64,000 nucleotides of DNA from the NCBI GenBank assembly GCA_016705235.1, contig JADIYP010000007.1, positions 372,001 through 436,000 of the forward strand, written 5' to 3'. Positions within the stretch are counted from its first letter, which is position 1. Each line of letters starts with the position of its first letter. Origin of the DNA: Candidatus Leptovillus affinis (GTDB lineage Bacteria > Chloroflexota > Anaerolineae > Promineifilales > Promineifilaceae). Below the pieces are notes generated by a model. It was not told where the DNA came from and searched no databases. It worked only from the letters and a program-made list of their open reading frames with translations. The position numbers and the translations under genes were made by a program. This document shows positions 26,809-34,688 of the stretch, piece after piece.

Positions 26809-28824
26809 TTATATTTCGTCTAAATCAATATCTTCCCATTCCGGTCGACTGCGGCTGCCCTTGCGCTTGCGCTTGGTAACCACCTCGCCAATGTCTTCGT
26901 TAAAGACGAGCTGTCGCCCTTTACGGCCGCGCCGCTTGCGCTCTTCCTCATCTTCGTCTTCCGTAGCGCTTTCCTCCGGTCGAACGACGACAATACCCGG
27001 CTTGGGTTTTCTTTGCGGTTCCGGCTTTTCTTCAACCAGGTCAATTAATGAGCGGCTGAGATCGTCTACCAGGTCGGTGATAGCCTCTTCTGGTTCTTCT
27101 TCAACGGCCGTTTCCGCCACAACCACCGGTTCTGCTTCTTCTTCCACGGCCGTTTCCGCCACCACTTCGGCGACAACGGGTTCTGGCTCCACTTCGGCCA
27201 TGATGGCTTCCGGTTCGGCCATTTCAGGTTCGGCTTCGAGGTCAGGAACGGCCGTTTCCACTTCCATGTCCGCTTCCGCCACAGCCTCTTCCGCTGTTTT
27301 CGGCGCAGCTTCCAACGTCTCATCCGCGGCCAGCCGGCTGCGATATTCAGCCACCCGTTCCTTCAACGTCTCTAAAGCCGCTTCCCCTAAACCACGGAAG
27401 CCCAAAATCACATCGTCGCCCATTTCCAGGTGGAAAATAGCGTCGCCAACGGTTTCAATCTCATTGTCCAACAGCAAATTGTGAATACGACCCGGCAAAT
27501 CCAGGTCGTCCAACGATTCGCGCCAGGCGGCCGTCGGCACTTTCAACCGCGCCTCGGCCCGGCGTTTACGCGTCTTCTCGAAGTTCTCGGCCCGCGACGT
27601 AATAATCGTGCCTAAAATACCGCTCACCAGACGATCCAACGTGTGGTAATCTTCCGAAGTAATCGGCCGATTCGCCGCTTTCTTCTCCAAAATCAGCCGC
27701 ACCTGCTCATGCAAGGTGCTGTTCTTGGCAACCTCAGCATTGGCCTTCGGATGATCCAAATTATCCAAAGATTCAGCGGCCGCTTCTGTCAGGCTCTTAA
27801 TATCAATACGCCAGCCCGTCAGCTTCGCTGCCAGACGCGCATTTTGCCCTTCACGCCCAATCGCCAGCGACAACTGATCGTCCGGCACAATCACAATCGC
27901 CGTCTTGCCATCCTCAGGATGCTCTTCCAAAAAGACGTGCGACACACGCGCCGGGCTTAACGCCTTAGCGATAAACGTGTGCTGATCCGCATCCCATTCG
28001 ATGACATCAATTTTTTCGTCATTTAGCTCGCGCACAATGCTCTGAATACGCACACCGCGCATCCCCACACAGGCGCCAACCGGGTCTACCCCTGGCTGCA
28101 AAGCCAACACAGCCACCTTAGACCGCTGACCCGCCTCCCGGGCAATGCTCTTGATTTCCACCTGGCCGTTGTAAATTTCCGGTACTTCCAATTCCAACAG
28201 GCGGCGAAGCAGGTTGCGATGATTCCGGCTGACAAAAATTTGCGGTCCACGATTGGTCCGTCGAACTTCCAACACATAGACACGAATTTTGTCATGGGCG
28301 CGGTAACGTTCGCCATGAACTTGCTGGCCTTTCGGCAGCGTGGCTTCAGTACGACCCAGACCAATGGTAATATGTTGACCGCTGATGCTCTGAACGGTAC
28401 CGTTAACCAATTCCCCTTCTCGGCCAGAAAAGTCTTCAAAGAGATGTTCGCGTTCAGCTTCACGGACACGCTGGAGCAAAACTTGTTTAGCAGTCTGCGC
28501 GGCTATACGGCCGAATTGCGCCGTGGTGCTGTCGACCAACAACACATCACCCAGTTGGGCATCCGGATGCTCACGACGGGCTACATCCAACAACACCTCT
28601 GTGCGATTGTCCATGATGGAATCGACAACTTCTTTTTCGGAGTAAATGGTCGATTCACCGGTACGCGGATCGATTTCCACGCGCACATCTTGCGTATTGC
28701 TGAGATTAAAATCCCGCCGAAATGCAGATACCAGAGCTGTCTTTAACGCGTCAAAGACATCCTCTTTTGGCAGGCCACGCGCTTCACAAATCTCATTGAA
28801 GGCTAAAACAAATTCACTTTTCAT
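26809..28824 (-). CDS. nusA: Transcription termination/antitermination protein NusA
   Basis: Binds RNA polymerase and modulates pausing, termination and antitermination. In about 671 residues: N-terminal domain (KSEFVLAFNEICEARG), S1 domain, KH1 and KH2 (VGACVGMRGVRIQ, LAIGREGQNARLAAKLTGW), a helix-hairpin-helix-like region (ILGFRGLGEAALETL), then an unusual long acidic Glu/Ala/Val tail with three ETAV segments encoded by ACGGCCGT octamers, and a basic end. ATG 28824 matches family N-termini; the extension to 28911 is rejected because it covers a terminator. rimP, normally upstream, is absent. Confidence 0.95.
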   Translation of the reverse strand: MKSEFVLAFNEICEARGLPKEDVFDALKTALVSAFRRDFNLSNTQDVRVEIDPRTGESTIYSEKEVVDSIMDNRTEVLLDVARREHPDAQLGDVLLVDSTTAQFGRIAAQTAKQVLLQRVREAEREHLFEDFSGREGELVNGTVQSISGQHITIGLGRTEATLPKGQQVHGERYRAHDKIRVYVLEVRRTNRGPQIFVSRNHRNLLRRLLELEVPEIYNGQVEIKSIAREAGQRSKVAVLALQPGVDPVGACVGMRGVRIQSIVRELNDEKIDVIEWDADQHTFIAKALSPARVSHVFLEEHPEDGKTAIVIVPDDQLSLAIGREGQNARLAAKLTGWRIDIKSLTEAAAESLDNLDHPKANAEVAKNSTLHEQVRLILEKKAANRPITSEDYHTLDRLVSGILGTIITSRAENFEKTRKRRAEARLKVPTAAWRESLDDLDLPGRIHNLLLDNEIETVGDAIFHLEMGDDVILGFRGLGEAALETLKERVAEYRSRLAADETLEAAPKTAEEAVAEADMEVETAVPDLEAEPEMAEPEAIMAEVEPEPVVAEVVAETAVEEEAEPVVVAETAVEEEPEEAITDLVDDLSRSLIDLVEEKPEPQRKPKPGIVVVRPEESATEDEDEEERKRRGRKGRQLVFNEDIGEVVTKRKRKGSRSRPEWEDIDLDEI

Positions 28825-28885
28825 CGATTTCAACCTTACCCATAATAGTTTTTCCTGGTCTTGACAAGGCAAGTACCCCGAATAG

Positions 28886-28914
28886 AAAACAAAAAAAGTG
28901 GGGAGGCCCACTTT
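28886..28914 (-). terminator. Intrinsic terminator in the nusA leader
   Basis: Minus strand: AAAGTGGG and CCCACTTT form an 8-bp stem around CCTC, followed by TTTTGTTTTC. It stands between the probable promoter (28954-28982) and the nusA start (28824), so it would act as an attenuator, or else end the upstream transcript. Confidence 0.75.
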
Positions 28915-28953
28915 CCGTCAAAGAATATGCTACTCTGAAGCTCAATGATTGGT

Positions 28954-28982
28954 AGTATAACATGGCCTCTTTAGCTGCGCAA
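28954..28982 (-). promoter_or_regulatory. Probable promoter of the nusA operon
   Basis: On the minus strand, TTGCGC (28982-28977) and TATACT (28959-28954) are separated by exactly 17 bp, about 130 bp before nusA. The -10 is strong and the -35 partial. Confidence 0.5.
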
Positions 28983-29023
28983 AAAACGATCTGTTTTTTA
29001 GGGGGAATTTTAATTTTCGCAAA

Positions 29024-29085
29024 CCCAAAGGGTTTATCACCTCGGCGCTTTTCGTGCCGGGGCACAAAACCCTTTGGGGTTTTAA
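29024..29085. repeat. Decayed relative of the 60-bp intergenic element
   Basis: The arms AAACCCAAAGGGTTT and AAACCCTTTGGGGTTT resemble the 60-bp element, but the core differs (CACCTCGGCGC). It lies in the 305-bp gap between the YegP-like gene and nusA, which otherwise holds the nusA promoter and leader terminator. Confidence 0.45.
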
Positions 29086-29129
29086 ACTTGTGTTTGGCGC
29101 TGTGTTAAGGCCAATTTTTGCCGGCGTGT

Positions 29130-29477
29130 TTATTCGGCGAGGGTCAGGTCTTCCACTGGCGCATCGGGGGCGACATTCTGCACAGATTGGATGCCGCCAT
29201 CGCGCCCTTGTTCGCTTTTATACATCTGGCTGCTGCCGATGATTTGCCCGTTGGCGGCTTTGAGGTGGAAGTAGTAACGGCCGTCGCTGGCCACTTTGCG
29301 CTCGAAACGGCCGTCATCCACACAATTTTTCTTCACCGACTCAATGCCATTTTCACAGCTGGCTTTGGCAGAATAGCCCTCGCTGGCCAAAATCTGTTCG
29401 CCATTCCGGGCGTTTAACCGAAAATAATGCTCGCCATTTTTGCCTAAAAATATCTGAAACTTGGGGTTTGTAATCAT
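29130..29477 (-). CDS. YegP family protein (two DUF1508 repeats)
   Basis: A 115-residue soluble protein made of two similar halves, FQIFLGKNGEHYFRLNARNG / ILASEGY..ENGIESVKKN and FERKVASDGRYYFHLKAANG / IIGSSQMY..GIQSVQNV. This tandem layout is the YegP/UPF0339 family, whose role is unknown. A strong AAAGGAGC lies eight bases before the ATG. The gene stands alone on the minus strand. Confidence 0.88.
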   Translation of the reverse strand: MITNPKFQIFLGKNGEHYFRLNARNGEQILASEGYSAKASCENGIESVKKNCVDDGRFERKVASDGRYYFHLKAANGQIIGSSQMYKSEQGRDGGIQSVQNVAPDAPVEDLTLAE

Positions 29478-29636
29478 TGGTTGCTCCTTTTTAAAGGCTG
29501 CCCCTTCCGGTCAGCCATGTGTACGAGAAGATTTTCTGGGGAAACTCTCCTGGTTTGCCCCAAACGGCCGTATCATTCTACCCAATTCCCGCCAAAACAA
29601 AAATGGTCTGACGAGGGTTTTCCCCAAACCACTCGT

Positions 29637-30614
29637 TCAGACAGCGGCCTTGGCGGTTGATCGGCCGTTGCGCAGCCGCAGCAGCGCCACGCCGCTCAAA
29701 ATCAGCGCCGCGCCGGTTATCTCCACGGCCGTCAGCCGTTCGCCCAGCAAGAAAAAAGCCAATACGGCCGTAAACGCCGGTTCCAACGTCAAAATCAGGT
29801 TCGCCACGCTGGAGGGCAGCAAACTAAGGCTCACGTTGTACAAGCCAAATCCGGCCACCGTCGGCCCGGCGGCCAATAAAATCAGCACCGCCCAGCCCGC
29901 CCAGGCGCGCCCCAACCAAAGAAGATCACGGGGTTGAACGGCCGTGCCCGGTATGCCCGCTCCCGGCAGCACATTCACCGCCAGCAAACAACAAGCCGCA
30001 AAGGCAAAGGTATACAACAATGTGGTCCAGGGATTCAGGCCGCGCTGCGCCGCCGACCGCCCCATCAGGCTGTATGCGGCGTATCCCAGCCCGGAGAGCA
30101 CGCCGGTTAGAATGCCCACCGGATTGGCTGTCCAGGCGGCCGGATCAAACGCTTCCGCCACCAACACGCAGCCGCCCAGGCATAATATGACGGCCGTTAC
30201 TTTGGTGGCATCGAGCCGCTCTTTCAGCAGCCATCGACCGAGCAAAGCGGTAAACGCGGCGGAACAGTAGACCAAAACGGTGGCCACGGCCGCCCCGTTT
30301 AGGGCCACCGAGAGGGTCCACAATGAATTGAAAATCGCCAACACCAGCCCATAGACAGCCAGATAAGGCAGATGAACGCGCCCGGCGCGCAGCAGCGACG
30401 GCCGTATCACCCCCAGCCCAATCATCAGCGTGCCAATGACAAATACCGCCCGCCAAAAAGCCAACACCAGCGGCGGAATGTGGTAGGTTTCCGTGAGGTA
30501 GCGAATGAAAACGGCCGTGGTAGACAATATAGCCGCGCTAACCACCGCGATCAGATAACCACGCGGCGCTTCGGACGGCCCGGAAGCCGGCGTTGTTGGT
30601 AAAAGTGTAGACAT
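29637..30614 (-). CDS. EamA/DMT superfamily transporter
   Basis: About 325 residues with roughly ten membrane segments in two EamA repeats (for example LVLAFWRAVFVIG in the first and GPTVAGFGLYNVSLSLLPSSVANLILTLEPAFTA in the second). Relatives export amino acids or metabolites; the substrate is not readable. ATG 30614 is taken as start; the longer frame overlaps the upstream gene. It is 19 bp downstream of the next minus-strand gene and probably co-transcribed with it. Confidence 0.85.
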   Translation of the reverse strand: MSTLLPTTPASGPSEAPRGYLIAVVSAAILSTTAVFIRYLTETYHIPPLVLAFWRAVFVIGTLMIGLGVIRPSLLRAGRVHLPYLAVYGLVLAIFNSLWTLSVALNGAAVATVLVYCSAAFTALLGRWLLKERLDATKVTAVILCLGGCVLVAEAFDPAAWTANPVGILTGVLSGLGYAAYSLMGRSAAQRGLNPWTTLLYTFAFAACCLLAVNVLPGAGIPGTAVQPRDLLWLGRAWAGWAVLILLAAGPTVAGFGLYNVSLSLLPSSVANLILTLEPAFTAVLAFFLLGERLTAVEITGAALILSGVALLRLRNGRSTAKAAV

Positions 30615-30633
30615 AATAGTCGGGGAAACGGGC

Positions 30634-31200
30634 TTAGATTTCGTTGCGCGGGCGGTAGCGGATTGGCTGCGCGAAACCGAGGTGCAAATCGAGCGGGACA
30701 TCTAAGAAGGCAGCCAGAACGCGGGCCACACGGCCGTTATCCCTGGCCGCCGGTGGCACGCTGGCTAAGGTGATGGTCTGCTGGTGGTTCAGGTGCAGCG
30801 CCAGATGGGCATCATAACGATCTTGGCGCAGGGAAACGGCCGTCACGCCAGCCAGCGGATACGTTTGCAGTTGTGGCCGCCACAGCCGCCAGACAACGCG
30901 CCGTTCCACCAACAGTTGGCCCGCGCTGTGGTCCAGGTGGCACAACGTCACCGCGCGGCGGCGCGATTGGTCGAGCGTGAGGAAGATGAGGAGAACGGCC
31001 GTAACCGTCACGCTTATCAGCATTGCCGCCAGCATGATGGCCCAGCTTTCCGGCAGCAGCTCGCCAATCTGAAAATAGCGCAGCAGGTACCCGCCGCCCA
31101 GCCCCACCATCAGGCCCAGCAAAGCCAGCAGCGCCAGCCAGGGCTGCGGGCTGTTGTTGGTCAATGTCAGTTCGGATTGTGTGTGTTCCGCAATTTCCAA
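30634..31200 (-). CDS. Membrane protein of unknown function, two membrane segments
   Basis: About 188 residues that I do not recognise. Two adjacent hydrophobic segments (WLALLALLGLMVGLGGGYLL and IMLAAMLISVTVTAVLLIFL) form a hairpin, and a C-terminal soluble part of mostly strand-like sequence follows, of a kind seen in PH-like membrane-associated domains; this comparison is only by eye. The start is a TTG at 31200, placed six bases after a perfect AGGAGG, even though the frame is open to 31284. It precedes the DMT exporter. Confidence 0.65.
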   Translation of the reverse strand: MEIAEHTQSELTLTNNSPQPWLALLALLGLMVGLGGGYLLRYFQIGELLPESWAIMLAAMLISVTVTAVLLIFLTLDQSRRRAVTLCHLDHSAGQLLVERRVVWRLWRPQLQTYPLAGVTAVSLRQDRYDAHLALHLNHQQTITLASVPPAARDNGRVARVLAAFLDVPLDLHLGFAQPIRYRPRNEI

Positions 31201-31324
31201 AAGTCGCCTCCTGTTCAGGAATTTATTATACGCGAACAAAGGGTAGGGCGGAAACCGGATCGGCCGGTTTGGGCTTTCAGCCATACCCGACTACAATTCG
31301 GGCAACTCACACTCGGAGGATTCC

Positions 31325-32206
31325 ATGCTGCGTCGAATTTTGCTCTTTTTGGCCGGGCTTCTGGCTCTGCTGGCGGTGGTCGCCGTGGTGGTGGCCCTGT
31401 TTGCCCAGGCCGCACCCGATTACCCCTTTTTTGACCAACCAGACGTGATGGTGATGGCCCACCAGGGCGGCGAAGGATTGCGCCCCAGCAATACGCTGCC
31501 CGCGTTTGAAAACGCGGCCGCGCTGGGCGTGGACGTGCTGGAAATGGACATTCACAGCACGCAAGATGGCGTGTTGGTGGTGATGCACGACGACACAGTA
31601 GACAGGACAACGGGCGGCAACGGCCGTATCCGCGACCTCACCCTCGACCAGATCAAACAACTCGACGCCGGTTACTACTGGACCGACGACGACGGCCAGA
31701 CCTACCCTTATCGCGGGCAAGGCATCACCGTGCCCACCCTGGAAGAAATTTTCACCGCTTTCCCCGATTTGCTGATGAACATCGAGATCAAGCAGCAAGA
31801 ACCGTCCATCGTCCAACCCTTTTGCGACCTGCTGGACCAATATGACCGGCGCCAAACCGTGCTCATCGCCTCCTTCCATCCCGAAACGATGGTGGAGTTC
31901 CGCGAAAAATGTCCCGGCGTCGCCACTTCCATGACCGAGCCGGAAATCCGCCTTTTCTTCGGCCTGAATCTGGCCTTTTTGGGCCGCCTCTACGAACCAC
32001 CGGGCGAAGCCTTCCAGGTGCCGGAATACTCCGGTGATTTGCACGTTGTCACGTCGCGTTTTGTGGCCGGGGCACACGGCCGTAACGTGGATGTCCACGT
32101 CTGGACTGTCAACGACCCTGCCGACATGCAGCGCCTGGTCGATTTAGGCGTCGATGGCATCATTACTGACCGGCCCGATTTGCTGCTGGATATATTAGGA
32201 AGATAG
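31325..32206 (+). CDS. Membrane-anchored glycerophosphodiester phosphodiesterase-like protein
   Basis: 293 residues: one N-terminal membrane segment (about 4-28) without a clear cleavage site, then a GDPD TIM barrel facing outward. Metal-site residues are seen in EMDIHST and VVMHDD, and the distal motif NVDVHVWTVNDPADMQRL is intact. However, the usual HRG...ENT motif reads HQGGEGLRPSNT, so the Arg and Glu that bind substrate are changed. It may have another substrate than the intact paralogue downstream. A short inverted repeat (32207-32217 with 32240-32250) follows the stop. Confidence 0.85.
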   Translation: MLRRILLFLAGLLALLAVVAVVVALFAQAAPDYPFFDQPDVMVMAHQGGEGLRPSNTLPAFENAAALGVDVLEMDIHSTQDGVLVVMHDDTVDRTTGGNGRIRDLTLDQIKQLDAGYYWTDDDGQTYPYRGQGITVPTLEEIFTAFPDLLMNIEIKQQEPSIVQPFCDLLDQYDRRQTVLIASFHPETMVEFREKCPGVATSMTEPEIRLFFGLNLAFLGRLYEPPGEAFQVPEYSGDLHVVTSRFVAGAHGRNVDVHVWTVNDPADMQRLVDLGVDGIITDRPDLLLDILGR

Positions 32207-32250
32207 GAGATTGGAGATTGAGAGACTTCAAATCTTTACTCTCCAATCTC
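32207..32250. repeat. GAGATTGGAGA inverted repeat between the two GDPD genes
   Basis: GAGATTGGAGA and TCTCCAATCTC form a perfect 11-bp hairpin right after the first GDPD stop. The sequence is of the same low-complexity type as at 10633 and 53573. Confidence 0.7.
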
Positions 32251-32261
32251 TATTGAACGAC

Positions 32262-33074
32262 ATGCAAGACGCGCCTGGACCAAGCCACCCATTTGCCCGT
32301 AACGGCCGTCCCATCATCATTGGTCATCGCGGCGCGGCCGGCCATTTGCCAGAAAACACCATGCCCTCCTTCCAGCAGGCCGCCGATTGGGGCGTGGACG
32401 GCCTGGAACTGGACATTCACCTGACGGCCGATGGCGTCATCGTCGTCTGCCATGACGAGTTTGTGGAACGCACCACCAACGGCCGTGGCCTGATCAAAGA
32501 AAAAACCCTGGCCGAACTGCAACAATTAGACGCCGGGTATCACTTTACACCCGACAACGGCCAGACCTTCCCGTTCCGTGGCCAACAATTCACCATTCCC
32601 ACTCTGGAAGACGTGTTTACCGCCTTCCCCAACCACTGGATCAACATCGACATGAAACAGAAGGAGCCGTCGCTGGTACGGCCGTTTGTCAACCTCATCC
32701 GCCAGTGCCACATGGAACACAACGTCATGGTTGGCTCGTTCCACCGCGAAACCGTCGCCGCGTTTCGCCGCGCTCTGCCAGAAGCCGCCAGCGTCGGTTC
32801 GCTGCGCGAAACCGCCCGCCTGCTGGCCCAAAGCCGCCTGGGGTTGGGACGTTGGTTCCGCAGCCCGGCCAAAGCGGTGCAGCCTTCGGAGTATCACGGC
32901 CGTTGGCGCATTGTCACCCCCCAGTTTATTCAGGCGGCGCACCAAAGCGGCACGGCCGTACACGTCTGGACGGTGAACGAACCCGCCGATATGCAGCGCC
33001 TTGTTGATTGGGGCGTCGATGGCCTGATCAGCGATTATCCGGACCGCGCCCTGCGCCAATTTAGGAGATTGTGA
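32262..33074 (+). CDS. Glycerophosphodiester phosphodiesterase
   Basis: About 270 residues, soluble, hydrolysing glycerophosphodiesters to glycerol-3-phosphate and an alcohol. The catalytic motifs are complete: GHRGAAGHLPENTMPSF, ELDIHLT, VCHDEFVERTT and AVHVWTVNEPADMQRL. It is a clear paralogue of the gene before it, lacking the membrane anchor. The start is uncertain: ATG 32262 is used, as the upstream TTG starts would translate the intergenic repeat. It overlaps the NUDIX gene by one base (TGATG). Confidence 0.92.
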   Translation: MQDAPGPSHPFARNGRPIIIGHRGAAGHLPENTMPSFQQAADWGVDGLELDIHLTADGVIVVCHDEFVERTTNGRGLIKEKTLAELQQLDAGYHFTPDNGQTFPFRGQQFTIPTLEDVFTAFPNHWINIDMKQKEPSLVRPFVNLIRQCHMEHNVMVGSFHRETVAAFRRALPEAASVGSLRETARLLAQSRLGLGRWFRSPAKAVQPSEYHGRWRIVTPQFIQAAHQSGTAVHVWTVNEPADMQRLVDWGVDGLISDYPDRALRQFRRL

Positions 33075-33514
33075 TGAAAATTCGCCAACGTGTCACTCTG
33101 ATCATTTTGCGCGACGAAAAATTATTGCTGATCCGCCGGACACGAGACGGCCGTACCTTTACCGTCCTGCCGGGCGGCGGCGTGGAAGACGGCGAAACGC
33201 TGGCCGCCGCCGCCATGCGCGAAGCCCTGGAAGAAACCAGCCTGGCTGTCTCCCTCGGCCCAATCCTCTGGACCCGCCCCATCACCACATCGGTAAGCAA
33301 CGGCGACACATTTGAACAGGTCGAAACCGCTTATCTGATAACCGAATTTTCCGGCACGCCCAACCTGAACCTGGCGGAATTCCCCCATCACTCGCCCGAC
33401 AATCTCTATGAACTGGCGTGGGTGAATGTGAGCGATCTACCGGAAACGGCCGTTTACCCCGGCCCAATCCCCGCGGCCGTCATACAAACCATCGCCAACA
33501 AAAAAGCCGCCTGA
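33074..33514 (+). CDS. NUDIX hydrolase
   Basis: 146 residues with a complete NUDIX box, GGGVEDGETLAAAAMREALEETSL by position (about 35-58), including the metal-binding REALEE. It would cleave a nucleoside diphosphate linked to another moiety; the substrate is unknown. The ATG at 33074 overlaps the GDPD stop and has AGGAG eleven bases before it, so translational coupling with the phosphodiesterase is likely. The aroF terminator overlaps its last codons on the other strand. Confidence 0.9.
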   Translation: MKIRQRVTLIILRDEKLLLIRRTRDGRTFTVLPGGGVEDGETLAAAAMREALEETSLAVSLGPILWTRPITTSVSNGDTFEQVETAYLITEFSGTPNLNLAEFPHHSPDNLYELAWVNVSDLPETAVYPGPIPAAVIQTIANKKAA

Positions 33515-33534
33515 CTGTTTCCACCCAGACGGCT
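33500..33534 (-). terminator. Rho-independent terminator of aroF
   Basis: Minus strand: AGCCGtCTG pairs with CAGgCGGCT around a loop of about 12 bases and is followed by TTTTTTG. It lies 30 bp after the aroF stop, inside the end of the NUDIX gene. Confidence 0.6.
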
Positions 33535-33563
33535 CCATCATTCACCCCGCATCTACGGTTAAC

Positions 33564-34586
33564 TCATTCTGGCACATTGCGGTCAACGGCCGTGGCAATG
33601 CGCTTCAAATCTTGCACCAGTTTGGCAAATTTCTCCGGCTTTAACGATTGCAACCCGTCCGACAACGCCTCATCAGGCCGCGGATGCACTTCGACGATGA
33701 TGCCATCCGCACCGGCAGCCACGGCCGCTTTCGCCGCCGGGGCCACATACTCCCATTTCCCCGTCGCATGGCTGGGATCGGCAATGACCGGCAGATGGGA
33801 CATATGTTTGGCCACAGCAATGGCGTTAATGTCAAACGTATTGCGCGTATACTTCTCAAACGTGCGGATGCCCCGCTCGCACAACATCACCCGCGTATTG
33901 CCGTGGCTCAAAATATATTCGGCGCACATCAGCCACTCTTCGATAAAGCTGCTCATGCCCCGTTTCAGCAAAACCGGATGCTGTGATTTGCCCACCGCGT
34001 GCAGCAGCGCATAATTTTGCATATTCCGCGCCCCAATCTGCAAAATATCGGCATATTCGCAGACCAGCGGCACCATCGCCGGCTCCATAACCTCTGTGAT
34101 AATGGGCAGCCCTGTCTCTTCCCGCGCTTCGGCCAAATACTTCAACCCTTCTTCGCCCATCCCCTGAAACGCATACGGCGACGACCGGGGTTTAAACGCC
34201 CCGCCGCGCAAAACATGAGCGCCAGCTTCCTTTACCGCGTGGGCTGTCTCAATAATCTGGCTGCGGCTCTCCACCGAACACGGCCCGGCCATGATGATCA
34301 AATCCTTACCGCCAACGGTATGCTCGCCAATGGAAAACATTGTGTCTTCCGGCTTAAACTCGCGGCTGGCAACCTTAAACGGTTTCAACACCGGCACGAC
34401 GCGCTCTACGCCGGGCATGCGTTCGATTTGTTCTTTATCCAAATCACGCTTGTCGCCAATGATGCCGATGATGGTGCGTTCTTTGCCATCTGAGAGATGA
34501 ATTTTAAAGCCTAAGGATTCGGCGCGGGCAATAACGGCCGATTTTTCCTTCATTGTTGCCTGGGCATCCATGATTACGATCATCAT
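33564..34586 (-). CDS. aroF: 3-deoxy-7-phosphoheptulonate (DAHP) synthase, type I-beta with ferredoxin-like domain
   Basis: First enzyme of the shikimate pathway, joining PEP and erythrose-4-phosphate. An N-terminal ferredoxin-like regulatory domain (residues 1-70, MMIVIMDAQATMKEK) precedes the barrel, as in the Thermotoga enzyme, where it mediates feedback inhibition by aromatic amino acids. Active-site motifs: MAGPCSVES, RGGAFKPRSSPYAFQG, LLKRGMSS, DPSHATG and VEVHPRPDEALSDG. It is transcribed alone between a repeat element and its terminator. Confidence 0.95.
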   Translation of the reverse strand: MMIVIMDAQATMKEKSAVIARAESLGFKIHLSDGKERTIIGIIGDKRDLDKEQIERMPGVERVVPVLKPFKVASREFKPEDTMFSIGEHTVGGKDLIIMAGPCSVESRSQIIETAHAVKEAGAHVLRGGAFKPRSSPYAFQGMGEEGLKYLAEAREETGLPIITEVMEPAMVPLVCEYADILQIGARNMQNYALLHAVGKSQHPVLLKRGMSSFIEEWLMCAEYILSHGNTRVMLCERGIRTFEKYTRNTFDINAIAVAKHMSHLPVIADPSHATGKWEYVAPAAKAAVAAGADGIIVEVHPRPDEALSDGLQSLKPEKFAKLVQDLKRIATAVDRNVPE

Positions 34587-34622
34587 TATTTCAACCTTTT
34601 AACAGTTTGGGGTTAGCTGGGA

Positions 34623-34682
34623 AGACCCCAAGGGTTTGGTCCCCCAATAATCCAAATTCTCAGGAGCAAACCTTTGGGGTCT
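34623..34682. repeat. 60-bp intergenic element, copy 4
   Basis: Full length with left arm AGACCCCAAGGGTTT and right arm AAACCTTTGGGGTCT (one change), core AATAATCCAAATTCTC. It lies between the hydrolase gene at 34689 and aroF. Confidence 0.85.
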
Positions 34683-34688
34683 GTATGG

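Noticed and set aside
26723..27484. 253-codon Ser/Thr-rich frame opposite nusA
   Set aside because: It is the complement of the Glu/Ala-rich NusA tail; the composition is explained by that.
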